From NCBI RefSeq assembly GCF_900109045.1, contig NZ_FNYL01000020.1:62001-126000 (forward strand): 64,000 bases of DNA, in the 5' to 3' direction. The notes beneath the pieces are model-generated. The model had not been told where the DNA came from. It worked only from the letters and a program-made list of their open reading frames with translations, and did not search any database. Numbering within the stretch: position 1 is the first letter of the stretch; the number at the start of each line of letters is the position of its first letter. Shown here piece after piece: positions 1 through 8,672 of this stretch. The position numbers were made by a program, and so were the translations under genes. The stretch comes from Dyadobacter sp. SG02. GTDB taxonomy: Bacteria; Bacteroidota; Bacteroidia; Cytophagales; Spirosomataceae.

Positions 1-251
1 CTTTCGATGTCAGCAGTAGTTTTATCAGTGCCGGTGCCGCGATTGTACTATCAAATTTCACAAGGATCACTGGCAACCATGCAAAGGACATCCTAGATAC
101 TCTTTTAACACTAATTGAGGAAAACGATGGTGAAGAAATGTTGTTTGGAGAGGTCGTGTTGAAACTTCGCCAGCAATTGCTGGCGAAGGGCAAAATGGTG
201 GCGCTTTCACTAATAGCCCAAGGTGACGCAGACTGGAAAATTAAAAATTAA
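1..251 (+). CDS. C-terminal end of a CHAT-like (caspase-fold) protein, partial
   Basis: Only the last 82 or so codons are inside the window; the frame is open from base 3 to the TAA at 249-251. The segment begins FISAGAAIVLSN and ends LSLIAQGDADWKI. CHAT-domain (caspase-like) proteins typically close with a line of the form 'FLSAGARSVV..' followed by a final strand ending in 'GD..W'. The catalytic His and Cys would lie upstream and cannot be seen, so the family call rests on this tail alone. The stop is three bases before the start of the metallo-beta-lactamase gene, so the two are very likely one operon. Other caspase-fold peptidases, such as C13 or C14 relatives, are possible. Confidence 0.42.
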   Translation, partial: FDVSSSFISAGAAIVLSNFTRITGNHAKDILDTLLTLIEENDGEEMLFGEVVLKLRQQLLAKGKMVALSLIAQGDADWKIKN

Positions 252-254
252 CCT

Positions 255-1328
255 ATGTATAATATTCACTTATTACCAGCCGAATTCGGTGATGCCATTT
301 TAGTTGAATGGGGAGAAGGTAAACTGCGTTACATGCTAATAGATGGAGGTCCTTATTATAATTACGAACAACTGGCAGCGGGTATTCAGCGGGTTGCTTT
401 TGGGCTAAAGGAATTAGAGCTTCTTATTATCACACATATCGATATTGATCATATTGACGGAATTGTAACATTGCTTAACCAGTCTAAACTTCCCTTCTCG
501 ATTAAAGAGGTTTGGTTCAATGGGTATCAGCAGCTCGCCGAAGTTGCTCGGTCGCTGGGAGCGTTGCAAGGAGAATACATTTCAACATTGATTAAGAAAA
601 GATCACTGCCTCATAATTTACATTTTGGTGGAGGGCCTGTCGTAATTAACGATTACACAAACTTACCTGTGGTATCACTTAAAGGAGGTATGGAACTATT
701 GCTGTTAGGTCCAGGTAAAACTGCACTGCAAAAGCTTGAAGCAGAGTGGCTTGAGCAGCTAGATAAATACGGGAAGAATCTTGACATCAAAGTTAAATTG
801 GACGAAGATCATCGGTATACGCCCTCCAATGCATGGCTTGGAGAGGAATTGCCTGTAAAGGAACTGCAGGGTAAAAAGGTGACCGCCGACAAAAGTGCCG
901 CAAACGGCAGCAGTATTGCCTTCATTGGAACCTACAAAAACAAATCCTGTTTGTTTGCAGGAGACTCACCATCGGATAACCTTCTACAAGCCATTGAACC
1001 CTTGATTAAAATGAGAGGAGACGAACGATTAACGATAGATGCTTGGAAGCTTGCGCATCATTGCAGCAAGAAAAGCAACCTCGATAAATTGATGGAGAAA
1101 ATAGATTGCAAGAAATTACTAGTATCATCCAATGGCAAGCGCTACAAACATCCAGACCCGGAATGCATTGCCAAGCTTCTTAAAAACAATGGTCCGGATC
1201 TTGGCTTATATTTCAATTACAAGAGCGAATTCACCCTAAAGTGGCAGGATGAGGAACTGAAGAAGGCATACCAGTACAGTACCTTTTTCCCTTTAGAGGA
1301 ATCAGGCATTACCCTTAGGCTTGTTTGA
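255..1328 (+). CDS. ComEC/Rec2-like metallo-beta-lactamase-fold protein
   Basis: A 357-residue soluble protein with an intact metallo-beta-lactamase core. The metal motif THIDIDHIDG lies near residues 60-69 and has the ComEC-type form (HxDxDH). Later come FAGDSPSDN near residue 235 and LAHHCSKKSN near 272, which supply the remaining Asp and His ligands. The opening MYNIHLLPAEFGDAILVE is the usual start of stand-alone ComEC-like MBL proteins. There is no signal peptide or membrane segment, so it should act in the cytoplasm. The ATG is three bases after the upstream stop, implying translational coupling with the CHAT-like gene. Such stand-alone MBL proteins are known partners of proteases and STAND or CHAT proteins in conflict modules (for example AVAST type 1). 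The substrate is unknown. Confidence 0.85.
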   Translation: MYNIHLLPAEFGDAILVEWGEGKLRYMLIDGGPYYNYEQLAAGIQRVAFGLKELELLIITHIDIDHIDGIVTLLNQSKLPFSIKEVWFNGYQQLAEVARSLGALQGEYISTLIKKRSLPHNLHFGGGPVVINDYTNLPVVSLKGGMELLLLGPGKTALQKLEAEWLEQLDKYGKNLDIKVKLDEDHRYTPSNAWLGEELPVKELQGKKVTADKSAANGSSIAFIGTYKNKSCLFAGDSPSDNLLQAIEPLIKMRGDERLTIDAWKLAHHCSKKSNLDKLMEKIDCKKLLVSSNGKRYKHPDPECIAKLLKNNGPDLGLYFNYKSEFTLKWQDEELKKAYQYSTFFPLEESGITLRLV

Positions 1329-2130
1329 ATAAGTTTCGTTCCTTAATATTTTAAAAAGTAGTATAGGATTTTGATCTAAACTTACTTGGTTTAAAGGAGA
1401 AACAGCAGGTAATTTACAAAAAAAGGCATTTCTAAAAACGCTGAGCTTTAACGACTGAACTGTTGTACGGCGGGTTAGAGGAGTGATCTCACATCACCTA
1501 CGGTCGCGAACTGGAGGAAAAGTAAGCTCGTCGACGCGACTTTGCAACGATAGTTGACATCTGCTACCACCAAGAGGTTCCTATGAAACAACAGTTAGAT
1601 TCTCGAAATGGGATGGACACCTACTACTCAGGTAGCTTGACAGGGATGGCAAGGTTTTGCAACGTCGTATTTCCTAAGGCTCCGTCGGCTAAAGGCAACG
1701 GGGCCATAGAGTCCGATCGTTTTGAAAACCGAAATTGAAGCCAAAAAGGCTCCAAGCCGGTGTATTGACGGTCAGATCAATCATATTAGGAATTCTGATT
1801 GTAACCCAGGTAACCATTCGAATCCAGATTAGATTTTCTGCCGCCGCTGTACGATCACTAACAATTGCATCGATCTTGGCAATAAGCTTATTGTAAAGTG
1901 CCTAAGCCGATGAGCCGGAAAGTGCCTAGCCACGCACGATCGAAGGACTATTCCAACAGGAAGTGCGCAAGGTCGTGCTATGGTGACGACATTTTGCAGA
2001 ATCCGAACGAGCGTCTGGAAAATGCAAGGATTGTTGTGTTCAAACTTTTAGAACTTTGAAATCTGAGCGCATCTGCATATTTCCAGGTTCGAAAACTGGT
2101 CACTTTTCACTAAAACCAATCTTTTCGTCT
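1329..2130. other. Intergenic stretch without a convincing gene
   Basis: No reading frame over 60 codons is present. A 51-codon frame starts at 1583 after a purine-rich AAGAGG and ends at 1736, but it resembles nothing I know. A heptamer GGTAACC at 1809-1815 matches the arm repeats of the attachment-like structure at 2131. The rest looks like decayed accessory DNA. Confidence 0.4.
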
Positions 2131-2340
2131 GGTAACCTATCCGGTAACCTGGAATTTAGAGTCAGAAAGATTACTGTTTCTGAGACAGTTAGGCGATAAA
2201 ATGATCCCAGCGGGATAACGGATAGCGCCTCAAATGACGCTTTTTTCATTTAAAAAAGTGGCTATTGTGAATTTTTAAAAGATGAACTCTCCATCGCGGT
2301 TCAATCGATGTCAAAGCATCTGGTAACCTTTTCGGTAACC
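2131..2340. repeat. Attachment-site-like repeat, copy A
   Basis: Two pairs of the heptamer GGTAACC, each with a 5-base spacer (12-base period), lie at 2131-2137/2143-2149 and 2322-2328/2334-2340. Between them is the core TCCCAGCGGGAT at 2205-2216, followed by a weak hairpin with a T run and a conserved AAAAAAGT..TATTGTGAATTTT stretch. The right half, from core to second pair, matches copy B at 8968-9102 closely; the left half does not. Spacing from first pair to core is 74 bases and between pairs 191 bases, almost equal to the other copies. The design resembles the arm and core sites of a tyrosine-recombinase attachment site. No integrase is present in the window. Confidence 0.6.
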
Positions 2341-2443
2341 TGCTTTTTTACACATGTTTGGTAAGTTTTGCCAAACACGTTAACGCGCAATAATTTATAT
2401 GTCTTTCTGGCAATTATTATAGCACAATCCCAATCCCAGGATT

Positions 2444-2818
2444 TTATAGGTTATAGACTCTATATCTCAATCTTCGCTCATAAAAATCCCTACGCATTTT
2501 TCGGGTTTTTTCCGCCTCTCGACGATCAGTAAATTTTTCTGGAGTGACATGCGGATTAGGGCCACTTTGGCCGTTGAGCTGTAAGATGAAGTAATCTTTT
2601 GCCTGCCTCTCTTTCTTTGCGCAGTCGGTCACATATGTGCAGGTGTATGGATATATTTCGGACATAAATATAACGTTCTCTTTTTGTAATGGGCTACCCG
2701 CCCACTTTCCATTAAATAGAGAATAATGATAAATAAATTTCATCGTCTCATAGGATGATTCTCTATTGGTTGCCGCAAATAGCACACATGAGCAGAGTGC
2801 AAAAAAATATTTTTTCAT
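2444..2818 (-). CDS. Small secreted hypothetical protein
   Basis: A 124-residue protein starting MKKYFFALCSCVLFAA, a plausible short Sec signal sequence with Cys residues near the cleavage region. The mature part is basic toward the C terminus, where the stretch REAEKTRKMRRDFYERR is predicted to be a charged helix. It contains two or three Cys residues around CTYVTDC. I do not recognise the family. It stands alone between attachment-like copy A and another secreted hypothetical gene on the same strand, in AT-rich DNA typical of the accessory region. Function unknown. Confidence 0.5.
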   Translation of the reverse strand: MKKYFFALCSCVLFAATNRESSYETMKFIYHYSLFNGKWAGSPLQKENVIFMSEIYPYTCTYVTDCAKKERQAKDYFILQLNGQSGPNPHVTPEKFTDRREAEKTRKMRRDFYERRLRYRVYNL

Positions 2819-2962
2819 AATTAGATGATATTTTAATTGACCAACGATTAGGTAAATAGATCAGTAATTATTCGGCTATACTGCAGTTGATACCTTCTTT
2901 CGGCTCGTAATGGTTTGGTGAAAAATATTGCGCCATTTATGTATTAAAGTAGCTAATATATT

Positions 2963-3550
2963 TTATCTCTTTCGAATATATGATATATAATTGTTCGAAT
3001 TTTTTCCTTTCTGAATGGCGATCTCCATTTCTAAGTTATTTGCTGCCACGTTTGGAGTAACTCCATTTTGTGTTTGTTCAAACCCTCTTAGGATTCCCAC
3101 AAATGTTCCTCCCTTTGGTATAAATCTTATTTTTTTCGTCTCGATCGTAAAAGCTTCCCCGTCCGAGCTGAACATTACTGAGCATGGGAGATTTATCATG
3201 AGCTTGTCAACCTTGGGATCATCTGACGAATGAACATACTTCCATACACCAGATATCCTTAGGTTGTGGTTAATTCTACGGCTGGAGAACACCTCTTGGC
3301 CGTCACTGAAGATCGAAATGACAGACTGACTCTCATTTATCGATTCCTCTTCAATCGTAATTTTCCGTTGAATATTTCCCGTTATCTGCTCTTCATTTTG
3401 GATGAAGTATGAGTCGGAAAGTTCGCTTGATCGACCAATCGATGCTTGCTGGCAATAAGCGGTACCGCCGAGGAATAGAACCAGTATTAGCGCGATTAAT
3501 AAATTAACAATGGACGGAAACTTTTTTAGCACTGACCAAGACCTCGCCAT
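2963..3550 (-). CDS. Secreted hypothetical protein
   Basis: I prefer the ATG at 3550, which gives MARSWSVLKKFPSI followed by a hydrophobic run LLIALILVLFLGG and a cleavage-like AYCQQ. This is a clear Sec signal peptide; an upstream in-frame ATG at 3604 would only add 18 residues in front of it. The mature part of about 160 residues is rich in Ser, Asn and beta-prone segments, with one phrase resembling a beta-sandwich domain (GGTFVGILRGFEQ). There is no lipobox. No family is recognised. It runs the same way as the 2444-2818 gene with about 145 bases between, so the two could be co-transcribed. Confidence 0.5.
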   Translation of the reverse strand: MARSWSVLKKFPSIVNLLIALILVLFLGGTAYCQQASIGRSSELSDSYFIQNEEQITGNIQRKITIEEESINESQSVISIFSDGQEVFSSRRINHNLRISGVWKYVHSSDDPKVDKLMINLPCSVMFSSDGEAFTIETKKIRFIPKGGTFVGILRGFEQTQNGVTPNVAANNLEMEIAIQKGKNSNNYISYIRKR

Positions 3551-4299
3551 GTTAATCAAAATTATTGCTTGAAATAGAACAGTTGTAGAGTTTCTCATAT
3601 TCATATAGGGGGTTCTTATTAGTTAGTAAAAAATATAATATTAAAGTATATTCTTTTTGATTAAATAAACTAGACTAATGAAAGTCATCGTAAACAATTC
3701 ACAAATTGCTAGATTTACTTGTTAAATGAATGGCACTCGTCTATCTCAATATCTCATCTAAATAGCTTTCATATCCTTCATCGAAGATTTCCAGGATATG
3801 CTAGAAGGTTGGGTAGTATCACAAATTCTACTTTTTGAGACAAATTGGTATCACTTCTCCTTCATTTATATACATCTCCAGAAACATCGATTGCCTCCTA
3901 CTAGGCCCTGCGTCCCCTTGGTTTCACTTAGTTGTGACGGATATCTAGCCCGGATGCGACGTCAAAAAAAGTAATTAGACGAGCACGTCCCGATTCCGTT
4001 TGTAGATCATCCGAGAACGAGTGGTATGTATAATGTCACCTGCATCTCAATTATTAAAAATATGCTGATGTTATTCGCTTTGAAGTCGGCTTTAGCAATG
4101 AATGAAACACTCCATGTATTTGGCGTCAGATTACTGTCTTGATAACTTGTGAGTAATGCGAGCAAGGAATGAACATCTCAACGACCTAAGGCTTCATAGA
4201 CGGATGGTCGCATATTCACCTTCTGAAGTTTTATTTAAGCAGGTGTTTAAGCACATATTGAACTAGCTGCGTTCATAAATGTCTGATTCCTATTTATTC
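3551..4299. other. Intergenic stretch, nothing recognised
   Basis: About 700 AT-rich bases without a reading frame of useful length on either strand. I found no clear hairpin, no repeat shared with the rest of the window and no transposase fragment. It lies downstream of the serine hydrolase gene. Confidence 0.4.
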
Positions 4300-6096
4300 T
4301 CATTTAAAGAATAAATCGAACTGGTCACCCTTCATGAAGCCTGTCAGTGTAAGATTCAACGTCATTTGATAGCACAACTTATCAATGTCAGCGTAAAAGT
4401 CACCTTCGGCCGAGCGTGTATTGATGAGAATTGTAAAAGTATATGTACCAATTTTCATCCAATAAGTGGCAGTACCAGCCATTCCACCTCTGTGCCAATA
4501 AGCACCATTGACCGATGCGAACCATCCAAGACCATAGCCGGCATACCCGCCTGGCGGAACACTGACCTGCGAAGGTGTAATCATTGCCTTCCAACTAGCC
4601 GACGAAAGTATGTCTCGTTTAGCAGGCATTCCGTCAACGGAGCTGAGAAGTCTTGCCAGATTTATCGATGTACTTATCCAGCCTGCGTGGGCGTCCATTC
4701 TTGGTACCGGAAAATCATAGGGCTGATCATACCCGGGATATGAATTGTAGTATACTACTTCATTGGGGTAACGCTCCGACAATTTAGTCCCGCCAATACG
4801 CATAGTTTCCGGGGATATGCCGAGCGGTTTCAGGAGATTTTCTTGCACGTACTTTTCGTACTTCATTCCTGATATTTTCTCAATGATCCTTCCGGCAATG
4901 TTATATCCTACATTGGAGTAGATCATTTTAATTCCTGGCGGCTCGATAACCGGGCGAGTATCTAATACTGCCGAAATAACCTGTTCGTTAGAATAGTTTA
5001 ACCATTCCTGCTGATAAAATGGATCGATCCTCGTGGGAAAGTTCCACAAATGGTTCCATGCATCTCCGCCTGCGGTATGATTGAGGACATGCCTCACAGT
5101 AATTTGCAAAAGCTGGGGAGAGTAGGGTTGCTTTCCGTAGGTTGTACCAAGAATACCACTTGGTCCGAACACTTTTTGATCTAACGTTAGCTTTCCAGAA
5201 TCAACAAGTTTGAGAACGGCTATCGCAGTAATCGGCTTGGATAGGCTGGCTAGCCGAAACATGCTCTCAGCTGTCACGGGCACAATCCTTTCCATCTCTG
5301 CAAAGCCATAACCTTTTGAATAAACCAACCTTTCGTCCTTTGTAATGGCTAAGGAAATTCCTGGAATATCATATTTACTAATAAATACCTTTACTGCATT
5401 TTCGATTGTCGGTATGTCGGCTTGTTTACTCGCTTCCATATAGTATTCCTTGAAGGTGCCATCCTCCGCCGTGACCTTGTATACGAGGCTTTTGCTGAAA
5501 TCGTTGGAGGTAACTCCGCTGATTTGAGGCGCATTGTTCACAGTTACGCGAGCTGTCTCGGCGGTTTTGAACGTTGCTTTGAGAGCCCAAATGTTGGCTT
5601 CATTGGGAATCGTGACTAAGTAATTGTTTTTTGAAGCTATGACAGGCACTGGTACGTCTTCTGCTAAACTCGCGTTATGGACTTTTAAGAACGCGAAGCT
5701 CAGGAGTTCTTTGTCCGAGGCCTTGAGAATTGAAACCGTAACTACATAGTTTGAGCTACTGCCGTCTTCGGCAGTAACCTTGTAGGTAACTGGATTGCTG
5801 AAATCGTTTGCTGAAACGCCACTTTCTTGGACATGGCCGTTCACGACGACCGTGGAACCAGGAGAAGAAATGAATGATGCCTTCAATCCCACAACTTGCG
5901 CGCTAGACGGCAATGTCAGCGTGATGTCGCTCCCGTTGATTTGCCCAATAACATCTTCGGTTAGAGAAACATTTAAGTCTTTCATTAGGGAGAACGAAGA
6001 CATTTCTTTCAAACTGGATTTTAATACTACTTCTGGCTTGGATGTGCAACACCAATGTGAAATGGCGATGAAAATAGCCGGTATAAGTCTCTTCAT
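4300..6096 (-). CDS. Class C beta-lactamase-like serine hydrolase lipoprotein with two N-terminal beta domains
   Basis: A 598-residue protein with a lipoprotein-type signal (MKRLIPAIFIAIS then HWCCTS). Two copies of a 100-residue domain follow, roughly residues 25-120 and 128-228. Each ends in a phrase like NDFS..VTYKVTAEDG and resembles the DUF5018-type repeats of Bacteroidota surface proteins. The rest is a beta-lactamase/penicillin-binding (S12-like) hydrolase with the SxxK motif in ASLSKPITA, the YxN motif in IYSNVGYN and a final HRGG motif. The active site looks complete. These enzymes hydrolyse esters, D-amino peptides or beta-lactams; the substrate cannot be told from sequence. It is probably anchored to the outer membrane with the repeats as spacer. 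It is divergent from the LuxR gene at 6239. Confidence 0.85.
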   Translation of the reverse strand: MKRLIPAIFIAISHWCCTSKPEVVLKSSLKEMSSFSLMKDLNVSLTEDVIGQINGSDITLTLPSSAQVVGLKASFISSPGSTVVVNGHVQESGVSANDFSNPVTYKVTAEDGSSSNYVVTVSILKASDKELLSFAFLKVHNASLAEDVPVPVIASKNNYLVTIPNEANIWALKATFKTAETARVTVNNAPQISGVTSNDFSKSLVYKVTAEDGTFKEYYMEASKQADIPTIENAVKVFISKYDIPGISLAITKDERLVYSKGYGFAEMERIVPVTAESMFRLASLSKPITAIAVLKLVDSGKLTLDQKVFGPSGILGTTYGKQPYSPQLLQITVRHVLNHTAGGDAWNHLWNFPTRIDPFYQQEWLNYSNEQVISAVLDTRPVIEPPGIKMIYSNVGYNIAGRIIEKISGMKYEKYVQENLLKPLGISPETMRIGGTKLSERYPNEVVYYNSYPGYDQPYDFPVPRMDAHAGWISTSINLARLLSSVDGMPAKRDILSSASWKAMITPSQVSVPPGGYAGYGLGWFASVNGAYWHRGGMAGTATYWMKIGTYTFTILINTRSAEGDFYADIDKLCYQMTLNLTLTGFMKGDQFDLFFK

Positions 6097-6238
6097 AGGA
6101 ATTGATCTTTTTCCTCATTTACCTGTACATCAAAATGTTAATAGATACAAAATTGCGATTTACGAATCCTTGCAGCAATACTCATTTTTCGGTATTTTTC
6201 GGATAATAGAAAACTAACACGCCACTCCTCACAGCACT

Positions 6239-7024
6239 ATGAACAAAAAGCTGATCTTAACGTATCGCGACCATCTTGATCTCCTGAGAAAAGAATCCGA
6301 GATGGATAGCTGGGATTACGGTTCGTACTACAAGCAATGTCAACCCCTACTTTCGTTCTCTGAGGTATCCTCAACAGCAATTTTCTTGCTTGATTATACC
6401 TCTAAAAAGTATCCCATACTAGGCAATGGAATTGAGCAGGTTATGGGGCATAAGAAGGAGGCGTTTGAAGAAGGCGGTTTGGATTTCATGCTTCAACAAT
6501 ATCGTGATTTCGAAATTTTGAATCATGAGATATTTCCAGATCAAGTGAAAGCTATGAACCAACACGCTCCAGACGAGCTTGCGAACCTGCGATTTTCGCG
6601 AAGCTATCGGTTTAAAAGGCACGATGGAAAGATCAACACCGTTTTACAGCGTCACACTATAATTAGTTCTGAGCAGAGTAAGGTACCAGTCGCGATATTT
6701 GGGTTCGCATGGGATATCAGCAACCACACCGAAAACGGAAAAGTGATTCACCAGATAGAAAAGTATGATCATACGAAGAAGATTTGGATTCCATTACTTT
6801 TCAAGGAATATTACCCTGATATAGATCAACGCAGCCTACTAAGCAGGAGAGAAATAGAAATATTGAAGTGGAGTGTTGAGGGAATGAGCAGTAAGCAGAT
6901 AGCGGAAAAATTACATATCGCTTTTCATACGGTGAATACCCATCGTCGGAATATGTTAAGGAGAACCAATTGCGGAAATTCCATGGAATTACTTCGCTAC
7001 GCCATCGAAAATAAGCTATTGTGA
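6239..7024 (+). CDS. PAS-like sensor with LuxR-type DNA-binding domain
   Basis: A 261-residue regulator. Residues about 35-165 look like a PAS-type sensor: FLLDYTSKKYPILGNGIE, then FKRHDGKINTVLQRHT and a closing FGFAWDISNHT. The last 65 residues are a LuxR/GerE helix-turn-helix, seen in LSRREIEILKWSVEGMSSKQ and in HIAFHTVNTHRRN. There is no receiver domain, so the input is likely a ligand or a cofactor bound by the PAS part. It is divergent from the serine hydrolase gene and 39 bases upstream of an alpha/beta hydrolase gene that it may control. This single-protein architecture is common in Bacteroidota. Confidence 0.85.
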   Translation: MNKKLILTYRDHLDLLRKESEMDSWDYGSYYKQCQPLLSFSEVSSTAIFLLDYTSKKYPILGNGIEQVMGHKKEAFEEGGLDFMLQQYRDFEILNHEIFPDQVKAMNQHAPDELANLRFSRSYRFKRHDGKINTVLQRHTIISSEQSKVPVAIFGFAWDISNHTENGKVIHQIEKYDHTKKIWIPLLFKEYYPDIDQRSLLSRREIEILKWSVEGMSSKQIAEKLHIAFHTVNTHRRNMLRRTNCGNSMELLRYAIENKLL

Positions 7025-7063
7025 TTTATGCGCGATGACACAGATTTACCCTTCTAACTATTA

Positions 7064-7885
7064 ATGACACAACACAACATTCAACTAGAAAAACTAAGGG
7101 TAAGCTACCTTGAGAGGACAGCTGAAACCGAAAAGACGATCCTCTTTATTCACGGTCGGGCCATGTCTGCTCAATCTTGGGAGAATCAATTTAACAGTGA
7201 GATGCTAGCTCCTTTTCGGTTAATCGCATTAGATCTTCCAGGTCACGGCATGTCTGACCGAATTTCATCACACGCTGACAAAACACTATATTCGATCAGG
7301 AGCCTGCGCGATATCATCATCGAATTCATTAGTCTGATAGAACTTGCCGATTTTATAATTGTAGGGCTTTCTCTGGGGGCGCACACCGCGCTGCAGGCAT
7401 TACCTCTGCTGAAAAACTGCAGAGGGATCTTTGCGATGACCATGCCAGCAACGAAGCCTATGAGGCCCGATCTCATGTATCATGATCTGGAGTTGCTTGG
7501 TCAGGTTTTCTGTGACAAAGCTCGACCGGAAAACATCGAACGCTATAGTAGGCTACTCCTAGATCCAAGAGCCGGTCAAATTCCGGAATTTGTAAAAAAA
7601 TCATATTATCAGACTGACCCCAGAATTCACGAAGGAATTCTGCTTGGCCTGATTGATTTGGACTATGAAGATGAAACTCAAATAATTAAGCAAACTGCCA
7701 TCCCGGTAGCAATTGCGTTAGGCTGCGGAGATCAAATTCATAACCTAAATTATCTAAGTCAATATTCTTTTCCACTATGGAGTGGTGGTTACATTTTGAT
7801 TCCCGACGCGGGGCACCTGGTTGCTTGGGAAAATGCCCCAAAAGTGAATAGTTTAATCGAATTGTTTGCCTCAACTTGTTTTTGA
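7064..7885 (+). CDS. Alpha/beta hydrolase
   Basis: A 273-residue alpha/beta-hydrolase. The oxyanion-side motif FIHGRAMSAQSW is at residues 27-38, the nucleophile elbow GLSLGAHT near 105 and the catalytic His in DAGHLVAWE near 246. A plausible acidic residue lies in LGCGDQIHN. There is no signal peptide, so it is cytoplasmic. Family members act as esterases, lipases, haloperoxidase-like enzymes or C-C hydrolases, and nothing here narrows it. It is probably co-transcribed with the PAS-LuxR gene 39 bases upstream. Confidence 0.85.
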   Translation: MTQHNIQLEKLRVSYLERTAETEKTILFIHGRAMSAQSWENQFNSEMLAPFRLIALDLPGHGMSDRISSHADKTLYSIRSLRDIIIEFISLIELADFIIVGLSLGAHTALQALPLLKNCRGIFAMTMPATKPMRPDLMYHDLELLGQVFCDKARPENIERYSRLLLDPRAGQIPEFVKKSYYQTDPRIHEGILLGLIDLDYEDETQIIKQTAIPVAIALGCGDQIHNLNYLSQYSFPLWSGGYILIPDAGHLVAWENAPKVNSLIELFASTCF

Positions 7886-7912
7886 GAGTGACTGTTGGCG
7901 TTGAATTTACCT

Positions 7913-8023
7913 CAAGCGGTATACTGTCTAAGCCGGCCGACCGAACGTTGTCCTGTTAGTACTCGAATGGAAATGCGAGAATGTACTACTTATCGGTCGG
8001 TTCGTCGGCGTATACCCGCTTAG
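7913..8023. repeat. Imperfect inverted repeat between convergent genes
   Basis: The left arm (7913-7943, containing AAGCGGTATAC and GGCCGACCGA) is matched imperfectly by the reverse complement of the right arm (7993-8023, containing TCGGTCGG and GTATACCCGCTT). The loop is about 50 bases. It lies downstream of the hydrolase gene and could be a decayed mobile-element end or a large hairpin. Arms match over roughly two thirds of their length by eye. Confidence 0.3.
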
Positions 8024-8141
8024 CCGGGAGGTCATTTTGTCTGCTAACCGATTCGTTAATAAAGCAAACAGGATCGGAAAACAGCCGCTGAGAACAGGTT
8101 GGCACAATATACATGAACCTTACTTTATAATTTCGAGCGCT

Positions 8142-8626
8142 TCAAATCCGGCTCTCCTGTTCAAAAAATTTGTTTTCCAGAAGTTTTATTGAGATGCTAC
8201 CGACCAACAAGGAATTCACAAATCCCTCATCGGATAGATCGGCGTACCACCACTTGCCAGATGTGCTTTTTTCAACTAAATAACGACGCAGATACGCTCT
8301 TTTAAAAACGTACATCAGCAGCACGTACGCTTTGCTTAATTCATCACTAGGCAGGGCGAGAACTTTGGGAATACCAATTTTTAGACGGTGAGTACGCAAA
8401 AGTACACACGGTGTAAATGTAGGCTTCAATCGGCTTTCTTTAATAGCAAGCTCGACATCGTCGTCAACCGGCTAGATTGCTGGATCATGCCAGAGAACTG
8501 CAGCAAGAAAGATCTCTTACTTTCCAGGGTAAGATCCGAAAACCGATTCAATAAGTCATCCGCCGTTCTTAAGGATTGGGCAAACTGGTTCAGGGCTACT
8601 TGGTCTTCCAGTGATATTAAAAACAT
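8142..8626 (-). pseudogene. DUF5958-like gene split by a frameshift
   Basis: Two frames on this strand read as one protein. The first (ATG at 8626) gives MFLISLEDQVALNQFAQSL and runs to a TGA at 8426-8428. The second continues with DDDVELAIKESRLKPTFTPC, then VLLRTHRLKIGIPKVLALP and GKWWYADLSDEG. As I recall them, DUF5958 family members have the same order: a start like 'QxxLNxFAQ', then 'ESGLKPTYTPCVLL', then 'WWHxDLSDE'. A one-base change near 8455-8470 would join the frames into about 160 residues. The second frame could alternatively start at TTG 8429, overlapping the first by four bases, but the joined reading is far more natural. Function of the family is unknown. Confidence 0.6.
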
Positions 8627-8672
8627 TCTGCACGTATCATACTTTTTATGCAAGGAAGTAATAAAAGAACTG

